Shown here in pieces: positions 25,432-33,621 of a stretch of DNA of 64,000 nt. The notes below the pieces were generated by a model that did no database searches, was not told the origin of the DNA, and saw only the letters and a list, made by a program, of their open reading frames with translations. How positions within the stretch are numbered: position 1 is the first letter of the stretch; the number at the start of each line of letters is the position of its first letter. A program made the translations under genes and the position numbers. The DNA is from Streptomyces formicae (GTDB taxonomy: Bacteria; Actinomycetota; Actinomycetes; Streptomycetales; Streptomycetaceae), in assembly GCF_002556545.1 (NCBI RefSeq), contig NZ_CP022685.1, forward strand, positions 7,046,001 to 7,110,000, in the 5' to 3' direction.

Positions 25432-26667
25432 ATGGTCGAGGCCGTATGCCCGTACGCGCTGGACGTCTCGGGGAGCGATCTCCCCGGTGAGGCCGCGCGG
25501 CTGCGGACGGCGGAACCGGCGGTCCGGGTGGAGCTGCCCGGCGGAGTGATCGCCTGGGCGGTCGTCCGCCACGAGTACGTCAGGCGGCTGCTCACGGACC
25601 CGCGGGTGTCCAAGGACGCCCGGCTGCACTGGCCCGCGTTCATCGACGGGCGGATCACCCAGGAGTGGCCGCTCTACCCGTGGGTGGCCAACGAGAACAT
25701 GCTCTTCTCGTACGGTGAGGACCACGCGCGCCTGCGCAGGCTCGTCGCGGGGGCGTTCACCGCGCGGCGCGCCGAGGCACTCAGACCCCGCGTCGAGGAG
25801 ATCGTCGCCGACCTCCTCGACGGCCTCGCGGCCCTGCCCCCGGGGCAGCCGGTCGACGTGCGCTCGACGTTCGCCAAGCAGGTGCCGATGCGGGTGATCT
25901 GCGAGCTGTTCGGAGTGCCTGAGGAGACCAAGGGGCCGCTGTGCACCCTGATGGACACGCTGTTCAGCACCTCGGTGCCGGCCGCGGAGATGCACACGGC
26001 GCAGCTCGCCATCCACGGTCTGCTCGCCGAGCTCGTGGCCGCCAAGCGGGCCGCGCCCGGCGACGATCTGACGTCCGCGCTGATATCGGCGCGCGACCAC
26101 GGCGACGGGCTCACCGAGCAGGAGCTCCTCGGCTCCCTGAACCTCTTGATCGCGGCGGGCGTGGAGACGACGAACACCCTGATCACCAATGCCGTCGGCG
26201 CCCTGCTCACCGACCGCCGCCAACTCGCGCACGTGCGCGAGGGCCGCGCCGACTGGGGCGATGTGATCGCCGAGACCATGGGGACGCGCGGCCCCGGCGG
26301 CTACTCGCCGATGCGCTTCGCCGTCGAGGACATCGAGCTCGACGGCATCCTGATCGAGCGGGGGGACCCGATCATCGTCTCCTTCACGGGTGCCGTGCTC
26401 GACCCGGCGGAACACGGCGAGGACGCCGCCGTGTTCGACGTCCTGACGGCGGACCGCCGCGACAACATCGGCTTCGGGCACGGCGCGCACTTCTGCATGG
26501 GCGCCCCGCTGGCCCGCATCGAGGCGGCGGTCGCGCTCGCCGGGTTCTTCGCGCGCTTCCCGCACGTGGACCTCGCCGTGCCGGTCGCCGAACTCGCGCC
26601 CCTGCCGTCCTTCATCGTCAACGGCTACCGCGAGCTGCCCGTGCTGCTGCGGCCCGCCACGGACTGA
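25432..26667 (+). CDS. Cytochrome P450 lacking the canonical ExxR arginine
   Basis: 411 aa. The haem-binding loop [17 protein letters not shown] is intact (Cys355), and the I-helix is AAGVETTNT. The K-helix, normally ExxR, reads AETMGTRGP: Glu281 is present, but the residue three positions later is Gly284, and an Arg appears two positions further on (Arg286). A few Streptomyces P450s (CYP157 family) are known to lack ExxR and still fold. By position it corresponds to cyp17, the P450 that hydroxylates the avenolide precursor. It starts 75 bp after the receptor gene and is coupled to the following reductase gene by a one-base TGATG overlap. Confidence 0.9.
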   Translation: MVEAVCPYALDVSGSDLPGEAARLRTAEPAVRVELPGGVIAWAVVRHEYVRRLLTDPRVSKDARLHWPAFIDGRITQEWPLYPWVANENMLFSYGEDHARLRRLVAGAFTARRAEALRPRVEEIVADLLDGLAALPPGQPVDVRSTFAKQVPMRVICELFGVPEETKGPLCTLMDTLFSTSVPAAEMHTAQLAIHGLLAELVAAKRAAPGDDLTSALISARDHGDGLTEQELLGSLNLLIAAGVETTNTLITNAVGALLTDRRQLAHVREGRADWGDVIAETMGTRGPGGYSPMRFAVEDIELDGILIERGDPIIVSFTGAVLDPAEHGEDAAVFDVLTADRRDNIGFGHGAHFCMGAPLARIEAAVALAGFFARFPHVDLAVPVAELAPLPSFIVNGYRELPVLLRPATD

Positions 26668-27641
26668 TGCTCATGAAGAAGATCCGCATAGGAATCCTCG
26701 GCTGCGCGGACATCGCGCGCCGCCGCATGCTGCCCGCGATGGCGGCGCAGGACGGGACGGTGGTCGCGGCGGTCGCCAGCCGCGACGCCGCGCGGGCGCG
26801 GGCGCTCGCGGGGGAGTACGACGCCCGGCCCGTGACCGGCTACGCGGAACTCCTGGAGCGGGACGACGTCGACGCGGTGTACGTCCCGCTGCCCGCGGCC
26901 CTGCACGCCCGGTGGACCGAGGCGGCGCTGCGCGCGGGCAAGCACGTGCTCGCCGAGAAGCCGCTCACCACGTCGTGGGAGGAGACCGGGCGGCTCATCG
27001 CGCTCGCCCGGGAGTCAGGGCTCGCCCTGATGGAGAACGTCATGTTCGTCCATCACTCCCAGCACGCCGCCGTGGCGAAGCTGGTCGCGGAAGGGGCCAT
27101 CGGCGAACCGCACGCCTTCCACGCCGCGTTCGCCGTTCCCCGGCTGCCGCACGACGACATCCGCCACCGCCGCGACCTCGGCGGCGGCGCCCTGTGGGAC
27201 GTCGGCGTCTATCCGGTGCGCGCGGCGCTGCACTTCCTCGGCGACGGCCTCGACGTACTCGGTGCCACGCTCACCGAAGGCAAGGGGCGGGCGGTCGACA
27301 CCGCGGGCGCGGCCCTGCTGAGCACACCGGGCGGGGTGAGTGCCCAGCTCACCTTCGGACTTGAGCACGCCTACCGGTCCGCGTACGAGATCTGGGGCAG
27401 CCTCGGCCGCGTCGTCGTGGAGCGCGCCTTCACGCCGCCCGCCGACCACCCTCCGCGCGTCCGGATCGAGCGGCGCACCGGCAGCGAGGAGATCGTGCTG
27501 CCCGCGGACGACCAAGTGGCCGCCACGGTGCGGGCGTTCGCGGCCGCCGTCCGGTCGGGGGCCGCGCCGGACCCGGTCGTCGTCGAGCAGGCGCGGCTGC
27601 TGCGCGACCTGCGCGAGCGGGCGCGGGTGGTCCGCCGCTGA
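26667..27641 (+). CDS. Gfo/Idh/MocA oxidoreductase, NDP-hexose 3-ketoreductase-like
   Basis: 324 aa, start ATG at 26667 overlapping the P450 stop. The N-terminal Rossmann motif is IRIGILGCADIARRRMLPAM; the LGCADIARRRMLP string is what I associate with NDP-hexose 3-ketoreductases of deoxysugar pathways. The active-site lysine lies in AEKPLTTSWEE, and GGALWDVGVYPVRAALHF matches the catalytic helix of the C-terminal domain. There are no other sugar genes nearby, so a different carbonyl substrate, perhaps an oxidised intermediate of the hormone made by the neighbouring enzymes, should be considered. The stop lies in a short inverted repeat (27638-27668) shared with the convergent gene. Confidence 0.8.
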   Translation: MLMKKIRIGILGCADIARRRMLPAMAAQDGTVVAAVASRDAARARALAGEYDARPVTGYAELLERDDVDAVYVPLPAALHARWTEAALRAGKHVLAEKPLTTSWEETGRLIALARESGLALMENVMFVHHSQHAAVAKLVAEGAIGEPHAFHAAFAVPRLPHDDIRHRRDLGGGALWDVGVYPVRAALHFLGDGLDVLGATLTEGKGRAVDTAGAALLSTPGGVSAQLTFGLEHAYRSAYEIWGSLGRVVVERAFTPPADHPPRVRIERRTGSEEIVLPADDQVAATVRAFAAAVRSGAAPDPVVVEQARLLRDLRERARVVRR

Positions 27642-27664
27642 CCGGGACGGTCCGGGCCTGCCGG

Positions 27665-28294
27665 TCAGTCGTGGGGGCGCAGTTCGGGCGGGAAACCGGT
27701 CCAGCGCAGCTCCGCGGGCAGGTGCCGCATGTCGTTCTGGAAGAGGAGCGCGGCGGGCTTGCCGGGGGTGTAACGGATCGCGGTCAGGGCCGTGTTGGCG
27801 TGGTTGAGGCCGAGCCAGCGCCAGGCCGGGGCGTCGAGCGCGGCCCTGACGAGCCAGGCGATCAGGAAGTTGTGGGTGACGACCAGTTCGTGGCGCGGCT
27901 CGGCGCCGGGCACGGGTCCGGTGAACAGGTCCACGGCCGCGCGGGCGAGCCCGGGCCCCTCATCGCGCTCGCGGGCGGGGAACCCGGCGAGCCGCTCCAG
28001 TGTCTCGTCGGCCGTCTCCGGCGGCAGTTCGTCGCGCGTCGGCAGATACGGCAGGTAGTCACCGGCCGGTTCGCCGCGGTGGAGGGGGACGTGGTCGAGC
28101 TGCTCGCCGATCAGGCGGGCGGTCTGCTCGGCGCGGGGGAGCGGGCCGTGGTGGATCGCGGTGAGGGGGACCTCGCGCAGCCGCTCGCCGAGCAGCACGG
28201 CCTGGCGCCGCCCGTTCGCGGTCAGGCCGCTCTCGTCCGGCGTGGCCTCGCCGTGCCGGACGAGGTAGAGGTGGCGGGTGGCGAAATCGGTCAT
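27665..28294 (-). CDS. Histidine phosphatase family protein (phosphoglycerate-mutase-like)
   Basis: 209 aa from the ATG at 28294. The phosphohistidine motif is LYLVRHGEATPDESGLT near the N terminus; the second catalytic His is in VVTHNFLIAWLV at about residue 150. Arg and His in the HHGPLPRAEQTA region complete the pocket. This is a small broad-specificity phosphatase of the cytoplasm. The substrate is unknown. It is convergent with the oxidoreductase and divergent from the amidohydrolase. Confidence 0.87.
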   Translation of the reverse strand: MTDFATRHLYLVRHGEATPDESGLTANGRRQAVLLGERLREVPLTAIHHGPLPRAEQTARLIGEQLDHVPLHRGEPAGDYLPYLPTRDELPPETADETLERLAGFPARERDEGPGLARAAVDLFTGPVPGAEPRHELVVTHNFLIAWLVRAALDAPAWRWLGLNHANTALTAIRYTPGKPAALLFQNDMRHLPAELRWTGFPPELRPHD

Positions 28295-28440
28295 GTCGGG
28301 GTGGCGCTCCCTCGGGTGATCTCCGTACGGTCCCGGGTGATCTTCGTGCGGTACGGGGAGGGACGTCCCGGGCCGCCCACCGGTTCCGCCGCGCGACCCG
28401 TACGTACAGTGGCGGAGCAGCACGAGCAGAGGAGCGCCAC

Positions 28441-29697
28441 ATGACCGCAGCCGACCCGACCTCCGCCGCCCTCGGCGGCCTCGACGCCGTCAAGGACGAC
28501 CTCGCCGATTTCTACCGCGATCTGCACGCGCACCCCGAGCTGGCCTTCGAGGAGCACCGCACCGCCGCCGAGATCGCCCGCCGCGCGAAGTCGTACGGCT
28601 ACGAGGTCACCCCCGGCGTCGGCCGCACCGGCGTGGTGGCCGTCCTGGACAACGGCGAGGGCCCCACCGTCCTGCTCAGGGCCGACTTCGACGCGCTCCC
28701 GGTGACCGAGCGCACCGGCCTGCCCTACGCCTCCCGCACCGAGGGCGTGATGCACGCCTGCGGCCACGACATGCACGTCACGTGCCTGCTCGGCGCGTTG
28801 CGGCTGCTCGCCGACGCGCGCGGCGACTGGTCGGGGCGGATCCTCGGCGTCTTCCAGCCCGCGGAGGAGGCCGCGGAGGGCGCGCGGGGGATGCTCGACG
28901 ACGGTCTCTACGAGCGGTTCGGCACTCCCGACGTCGTCCTCGGCCAGCACGTCGCGCCGCTGCCCGCGGGGATGATCGGCGCGCACGCGGGCCCGGCGTT
29001 CGCGGCGACGGACGCGCTGCGCGTGCGCATGTTCGGCAAGGGCGGGCACGCCTCGCGCCCCGAGACGACGATCGACCCGGTGGTGATGGCCGCGTCGACC
29101 GTGCTGCGGCTCCAGACGATCGTGTCCCGGGAGATCGCGGGCGGCGAGACGGCCGTGGTGACCGTCGGTTCGATCCGGGCGGGCACGAAGGACAACATCA
29201 TCCCGGACGAGGCCGAGCTGCAGATCAACATCCGCACCTATACGCCGGAGGTGCGCGCCAGGGTCGTCGCCGCCGTCGAGCGGATCGTCAAGGGCGAGGC
29301 GGCCACCGCGGGCGCGGAGCGCGAGCCCGAGATCACGGAGATCGACGCCTTCCCCGTCCTGAACAACGACGCCGACGCCGTCGAGCAGACCATGGCGGCG
29401 ATCGGCGCCGTCATCGGTCCTGACCTGATCATGGACCCGGGCCCGGTCACCGGCAGCGAGGACGTCGGGTACTTCGCGACCGCCACGGACCCCGAAATCC
29501 CGCTCTGCTACTGGCTGTTCGGCGGCGCCGACCCCGCCGAGGTGATCGCCGCGCAGCGGGCGGGCACCTTCGAGAAGGACATCCCCTCCAACCACTCGCC
29601 CTTCTTCGCGCCGCTCGTCGAGCCGACCCTGACCACCGGGGTCACGGCCCTGACGGCGGCCGCCCTCGCCTGGCTCGGCGGCCGCCCGGCACGGTGA
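28441..29697 (+). CDS. M20 family amidohydrolase (hippurate-hydrolase/IAA-amide type)
   Basis: 418 aa with RBS GAGGAGCG before the ATG. Metal-binding residues: the Cys-His pair in MHACGHDMHVT (about residues 104-114), the Glu pair in PAEEAAEGARG, the His in GQHVAPLP, and the C-terminal His in SNHSPFFAP. The dimerisation domain contains FGKGGHASRPETTIDPV. The family hydrolyses N-acyl amino acids or amidated acids in the cytoplasm with two divalent metals. The specific substrate is not predictable, and no operon partner is apparent. Confidence 0.9.
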   Translation: MTAADPTSAALGGLDAVKDDLADFYRDLHAHPELAFEEHRTAAEIARRAKSYGYEVTPGVGRTGVVAVLDNGEGPTVLLRADFDALPVTERTGLPYASRTEGVMHACGHDMHVTCLLGALRLLADARGDWSGRILGVFQPAEEAAEGARGMLDDGLYERFGTPDVVLGQHVAPLPAGMIGAHAGPAFAATDALRVRMFGKGGHASRPETTIDPVVMAASTVLRLQTIVSREIAGGETAVVTVGSIRAGTKDNIIPDEAELQINIRTYTPEVRARVVAAVERIVKGEAATAGAEREPEITEIDAFPVLNNDADAVEQTMAAIGAVIGPDLIMDPGPVTGSEDVGYFATATDPEIPLCYWLFGGADPAEVIAAQRAGTFEKDIPSNHSPFFAPLVEPTLTTGVTALTAAALAWLGGRPAR

Positions 29698-29725
29698 GGG
29701 GCGGCCGCCGACGGCGGAGCCGGGC

Positions 29726-32700
29726 TCAGCCCTTGTCCTCCAGGTCGCCCTCGGTCTCCAGGTAGGCCTGGCGGAGCGCTTCGAGCACCGCCGGGTCGGG
29801 CTTGGCCCACATGCCGCGCGACTCCGCCTCCAGGAGGCGCTCGGCGATGCCGTGCAGGGCCCAGGGGTTGTTCTCCTGGAGGAACTGACGGTTCGTCGGA
29901 TCCAGGACGTACGTCTCGGTGAGCTTGTCGTACATCCAGTCGGCGACCACGCCGGTCGTCGCGTCGTACCCGAACAAGTAGTCCACGGTGGCGGCGAGTT
30001 CGAAGGCGCCCTTGTAGCCGTGGCGGCGCATCGCCTCGATCCACTTGGGGTTCACCACGCGGGCGCGGAAAACGCGGGACGTCTCCTCGACCAGGGTGCG
30101 GGTGCGGACCGTCTCGGGGCGCGTCGAGTCGCCGATGTACGCCTCGGGCGCGGTGCCCTTGAGCGCGCGGACCGTGGCGACCATGCCGCCGTGGTACTGG
30201 AAGTAGTCATCGGAGTCCGCGATGTCGTGCTCGCGGGTGTCCGTGTTCTTCGCCGCGACCGCGATGCGCTTGTAGGCCGTCTCCATCTCGTCGCGCGCCG
30301 GGCGGCCTTCGAGGCCGCGGCCGTACGCGTAGCCGCCCCACACCGTGTACACCTCGGCGAGGTCGGCGTCGGTGCGCCAGTCGCGCGAGTCGATGAGCTG
30401 GAGCAGACCCGCGCCGTACGTCCCGGGGCGCGAGCCGAAGATGCGGGTGGTGGCGCGCCGCTCGTCTCCGTGCTCGGCCAGGTCGGCCTGGGTGTGGGCG
30501 CGCACGTGGTTCCGCTCGGCGGGCTCGTCGAGCGAGGCGGCGAGGCGCACCGCGTCGTCGAGAAGGCCGATGGTGTGCGGGAACGCGTCGCGGAAGAAGC
30601 CCGAGATGCGCAGCGTCACGTCGATGCGGGGGCGGCCCAACTCCTCGTACGGAATGGCCTCCAGACCGGTCACGCGGCGCGACGCGTCGTCCCAGACGGG
30701 ACGGACGCCGAGCAGCGCGAGGGCCTCGGCGACGTCGTCGCCCGCGGTGCGCATGGCGCTGGTGCCCCACAGGGAGAGGCCCACGGAGGTGGGGTACGCG
30801 CCGTTGTCGGACTTGTACCGCTCGAGCAGCGAGTCGGCCAGGGCCTGGCCCGTCTCCCAGGCGAGGCGCGAGGGGACGGCCTTGGGGTCGACCGAGTAGA
30901 AGTTGCGCCCGGTCGGCAGGACGTTGACGAGGCCGCGCAGCGGGGAGCCGCTGGGGCCCGCGGGGACGAAGCGGCCGTCCAACGCCCTTACGGCGTTGTC
31001 CAGTTCGGCTGTCGTGGCGGCGAGGCGGGGCACCACCTCGCGGGCCGCGAACTCCAGGATGGCGGCGACCTGTTCACCCTGGTCGGCGGGGACGGCCGAC
31101 AGGTCCCAGTCCGCGTCGTCCATCGCCTGGACCAGGGCGCGGGCCTTGTCCTCGGCCTCGTCGGCGCTGACGCGCGTCGCCGCCGACTCGTCGAGGCCCA
31201 ACGCCTCCCGCAGGCCCGGCAGGGCCGTCGTGCCGCCCCAGATCTGGCGGGCGCGCAGGATCGCCAGGACGAGGTTGACGCGGTCGGCGCCCGCCGGGGC
31301 GGCGCCGAGGACGTGCAGGCCGTCGCGGATCTGCATGTCCTTGATCTCGCAGAGCCAGCCGTCGACGTGCAGCAGGAAGTCGTCGAAGCCGTCGTCCCCG
31401 GGGCGCTCCTCCAGGCCGAGGTCGTGGTCCAGCTTCGCGGCCTGGATGAGCGTCCAGATCTGCGCGCGGATCGCGGGCAGCTTCGCCGGGTCCATGGAGC
31501 TGATCTGGGCGTACTCGTCCAGGAGCTGCTCCAGGCGCGCGATGTCGCCGTAGGAGTCGGCGCGGGCCATCGGCGGCACCAGGTGGTCGATGAGCGTGGC
31601 GTGCACGCGGCGCTTGGCCTGGGTGCCCTCGCCCGGGTCGTTGACCAGGAAGGGGTAGATGAGGGGAAGGTCACCGAGGGCGGCGTCGGGGCCGCAGGCC
31701 GCGGAGAGGCCCGCGTTCTTGCCCGGCAGCCACTCCAGGTTGCCGTGCTTGCCGAGGTGGATCATCGCGTCGGCACCGAAACCGCCGTCCGCCGAGGACG
31801 CGGCGATCCAGCGGTACGCCGCCAAGTAGTGGTGCGAGGGCGGCAGATCGGGGTCGTGGTAGATCGCGATGGGGTTCTCGCCGAAGCCGCGCGGCGGCTG
31901 GATGAGGATCAGCAGGTTGCCGCGGCGCAGGGCGGCGAGCACGATGTCGCCCTCGGGGTCGCCGCCGTTGCCCACCCGGGACCTGTCGAGGAACATCTCG
32001 CCGGGCGGCGGACCCCAGTGCTGCTCGACGGACTCGCGCAGCTCCTGCGGGAGCGTCGCGTACCAGCGCTTGTAGTCGGCGGCCGGGATGCGCACCGGGT
32101 TGGCGGCGAGCTGCTCGTCGGTGAGCCACTCCTGGTCGTGCCCGCCCGCGTCGATCAGCGCGCGGATCAGCTCGTCGCCGTCGCCGGAGACGAGGCCGGG
32201 GATCTCCTCGGAGGCACCGAAGTCGTAACCCTCGCCGATGAGCCTGCGAAGGAGCGCCACAGCGGACGCGGGGGTGTCGAGGCCCACCGCGTTGCCGATG
32301 CGGGAGTGCTTGGTCGGGTAGGCGGAGAGCACGAGGGCCAGGCGCTTGTCGGCGGCCGGAATGTGCTTCAGACGGGCGTGCCGTACGGCGATACCGGCGA
32401 CCCGCGCCGCGCGCTCGGCGTCGGCCACGTAGGCCGGGAGCCCGTCCTCGTCGATCTCCTTGAACGAGAACGGCACGGTGATCAGGCGGCCGTCGAACTC
32501 CGGCACCGCGATCTGGCTCGCGGCGTCGAGCGGCGAGACGCCCTCGTCGTTCTCCTCCCAGGCCGCGCGGGACCCGGTCAGGCAGAGCGCCTGGAGGATC
32601 GGCACGTCGAGGCCGGTCAGGGCGCCCGCGTCCCACGACTCGTCGTCGCCGCCCGCCGACGCCTCGGCGGGCTTGGTGCCGCCGGCCGCGAGGACGGTGG

Positions 32701-33331
32701 TCACGATGGTGTCGGCGGCGCGCAGCTCCTCGATGAGCTCCGGTTCGGGGGCGCGCAGCGAGGCGACGTACAGCGGCAGCGGGCGGGCGCCCGCGTCCTC
32801 GATGGCGCCGCACAGGGCGTCCACGAACGCGGTGTTGCCGCTCATGTGGTGGGCGCGGTAGTAGAGCACCGCGACGGTCGGGCCCGCCACGTCGCGGGCG
32901 GTGCGTTCGAGGGGGCCCCAGGAGGGGGCGGGCGCGGGCGGCTCGAAGCCGTGCCCGGTGAGCAGCACGGTGTCGGAGAGGAAGCGGGCCAGCTGCTCCA
33001 GGTTGGCGGGGCCGCCGTGCGCCAGGTAGGCGTGGGCCTCCGCGGCGATGCCGACCGGCACGGTGGAGGAGGCCATCAGCTGGGCGTCGGGGGCCTGTTC
33101 ACCGGTGAGCACGACGACCGGCAGGCCGCTCGCGGTCAGCTGGTCGAGGCCGTCCTGCCAGGCGCGGACACCGCCGAGGAGGCGTACGACGACGAGCTCG
33201 GCGCCGTCGAGCAGCGCGGGGAGCTCGGCCAGGTCGAGGCGGGAGGGGTTGGCGAACCTGTAGTCGACGGGACCCTCCGCAGCGCGGGCGCTGAGCAGGT
33301 CGGTGTCGGAGGTCGACAGCAGCAGAAGCAT
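29726..33331 (-). CDS. cobN: Cobaltochelatase subunit CobN
   Basis: 1201 aa from the ATG at 33331 (MLLLLSTSDTDLLSARAAEG). The CobN/magnesium-chelatase-H fold is recognisable throughout: ALVLSAYPTKHSRIGNAVGLD, MIHLGKHGNLEWLPGK, SVGLSLWGTSAMRTAGDD and DYFQYHGGMVATVRAL. CobN binds hydrogenobyrinate a,c-diamide and, with ATP-driven CobS/CobT or a ChlI/D-type pair (not in this window), inserts cobalt. A B12 riboswitch precedes it on the same strand, so expression is shut off by cobalamin. It faces away from the cobG operon. Confidence 0.95.
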   Translation of the reverse strand: MLLLLSTSDTDLLSARAAEGPVDYRFANPSRLDLAELPALLDGAELVVVRLLGGVRAWQDGLDQLTASGLPVVVLTGEQAPDAQLMASSTVPVGIAAEAHAYLAHGGPANLEQLARFLSDTVLLTGHGFEPPAPAPSWGPLERTARDVAGPTVAVLYYRAHHMSGNTAFVDALCGAIEDAGARPLPLYVASLRAPEPELIEELRAADTIVTTVLAAGGTKPAEASAGGDDESWDAGALTGLDVPILQALCLTGSRAAWEENDEGVSPLDAASQIAVPEFDGRLITVPFSFKEIDEDGLPAYVADAERAARVAGIAVRHARLKHIPAADKRLALVLSAYPTKHSRIGNAVGLDTPASAVALLRRLIGEGYDFGASEEIPGLVSGDGDELIRALIDAGGHDQEWLTDEQLAANPVRIPAADYKRWYATLPQELRESVEQHWGPPPGEMFLDRSRVGNGGDPEGDIVLAALRRGNLLILIQPPRGFGENPIAIYHDPDLPPSHHYLAAYRWIAASSADGGFGADAMIHLGKHGNLEWLPGKNAGLSAACGPDAALGDLPLIYPFLVNDPGEGTQAKRRVHATLIDHLVPPMARADSYGDIARLEQLLDEYAQISSMDPAKLPAIRAQIWTLIQAAKLDHDLGLEERPGDDGFDDFLLHVDGWLCEIKDMQIRDGLHVLGAAPAGADRVNLVLAILRARQIWGGTTALPGLREALGLDESAATRVSADEAEDKARALVQAMDDADWDLSAVPADQGEQVAAILEFAAREVVPRLAATTAELDNAVRALDGRFVPAGPSGSPLRGLVNVLPTGRNFYSVDPKAVPSRLAWETGQALADSLLERYKSDNGAYPTSVGLSLWGTSAMRTAGDDVAEALALLGVRPVWDDASRRVTGLEAIPYEELGRPRIDVTLRISGFFRDAFPHTIGLLDDAVRLAASLDEPAERNHVRAHTQADLAEHGDERRATTRIFGSRPGTYGAGLLQLIDSRDWRTDADLAEVYTVWGGYAYGRGLEGRPARDEMETAYKRIAVAAKNTDTREHDIADSDDYFQYHGGMVATVRALKGTAPEAYIGDSTRPETVRTRTLVEETSRVFRARVVNPKWIEAMRRHGYKGAFELAATVDYLFGYDATTGVVADWMYDKLTETYVLDPTNRQFLQENNPWALHGIAERLLEAESRGMWAKPDPAVLEALRQAYLETEGDLEDKG

Positions 33332-33383
33332 GCGGGCGCAGGCCTTCCTCGGGGTGTCCGCGCCCCGGGTGGTCGTGTTGGAC

Positions 33384-33517
33384 GGCAGGAGTTCCTGGCT
33401 CACCCCACACGGGTGGGGCTCACAGTGGCGGGACCGCGCCGGATTCGCACCGGGCTTCCTCCTTCGGGTCCTGGTGGACCCACGCCGTCGCTGGCGTCGG
33501 CGGACCTGGCGGTCCGC
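33384..33517 (-). promoter_or_regulatory. Cobalamin riboswitch in the cobN leader
   Basis: On the minus strand the leader has the core AAGCCCGGTGCGAATCCGGC followed by GCGGTCCCGCCACTGTGA, and the B12 box GAGCCAGGAACTCCTGCC (ending at 33384), the conserved hallmarks of the RF00174-type cobalamin riboswitch. A -10 hexamer TACTAT lies just upstream at 33530-33525, giving a predicted transcript start near 33517. The B12 box lies about 50 bases before the cobN start, suggesting translational control. Confidence 0.92.
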
Positions 33518-33621
33518 CGCCTGCATAGTAAGTCCTGCCCAGGTCGCGGCGGGCGGCCACCTGCCCGGACGGCCGGTATCGGGAGGCACCCCGCCGGATC
33601 CGCGTGGGTATGCTCGCCGCC

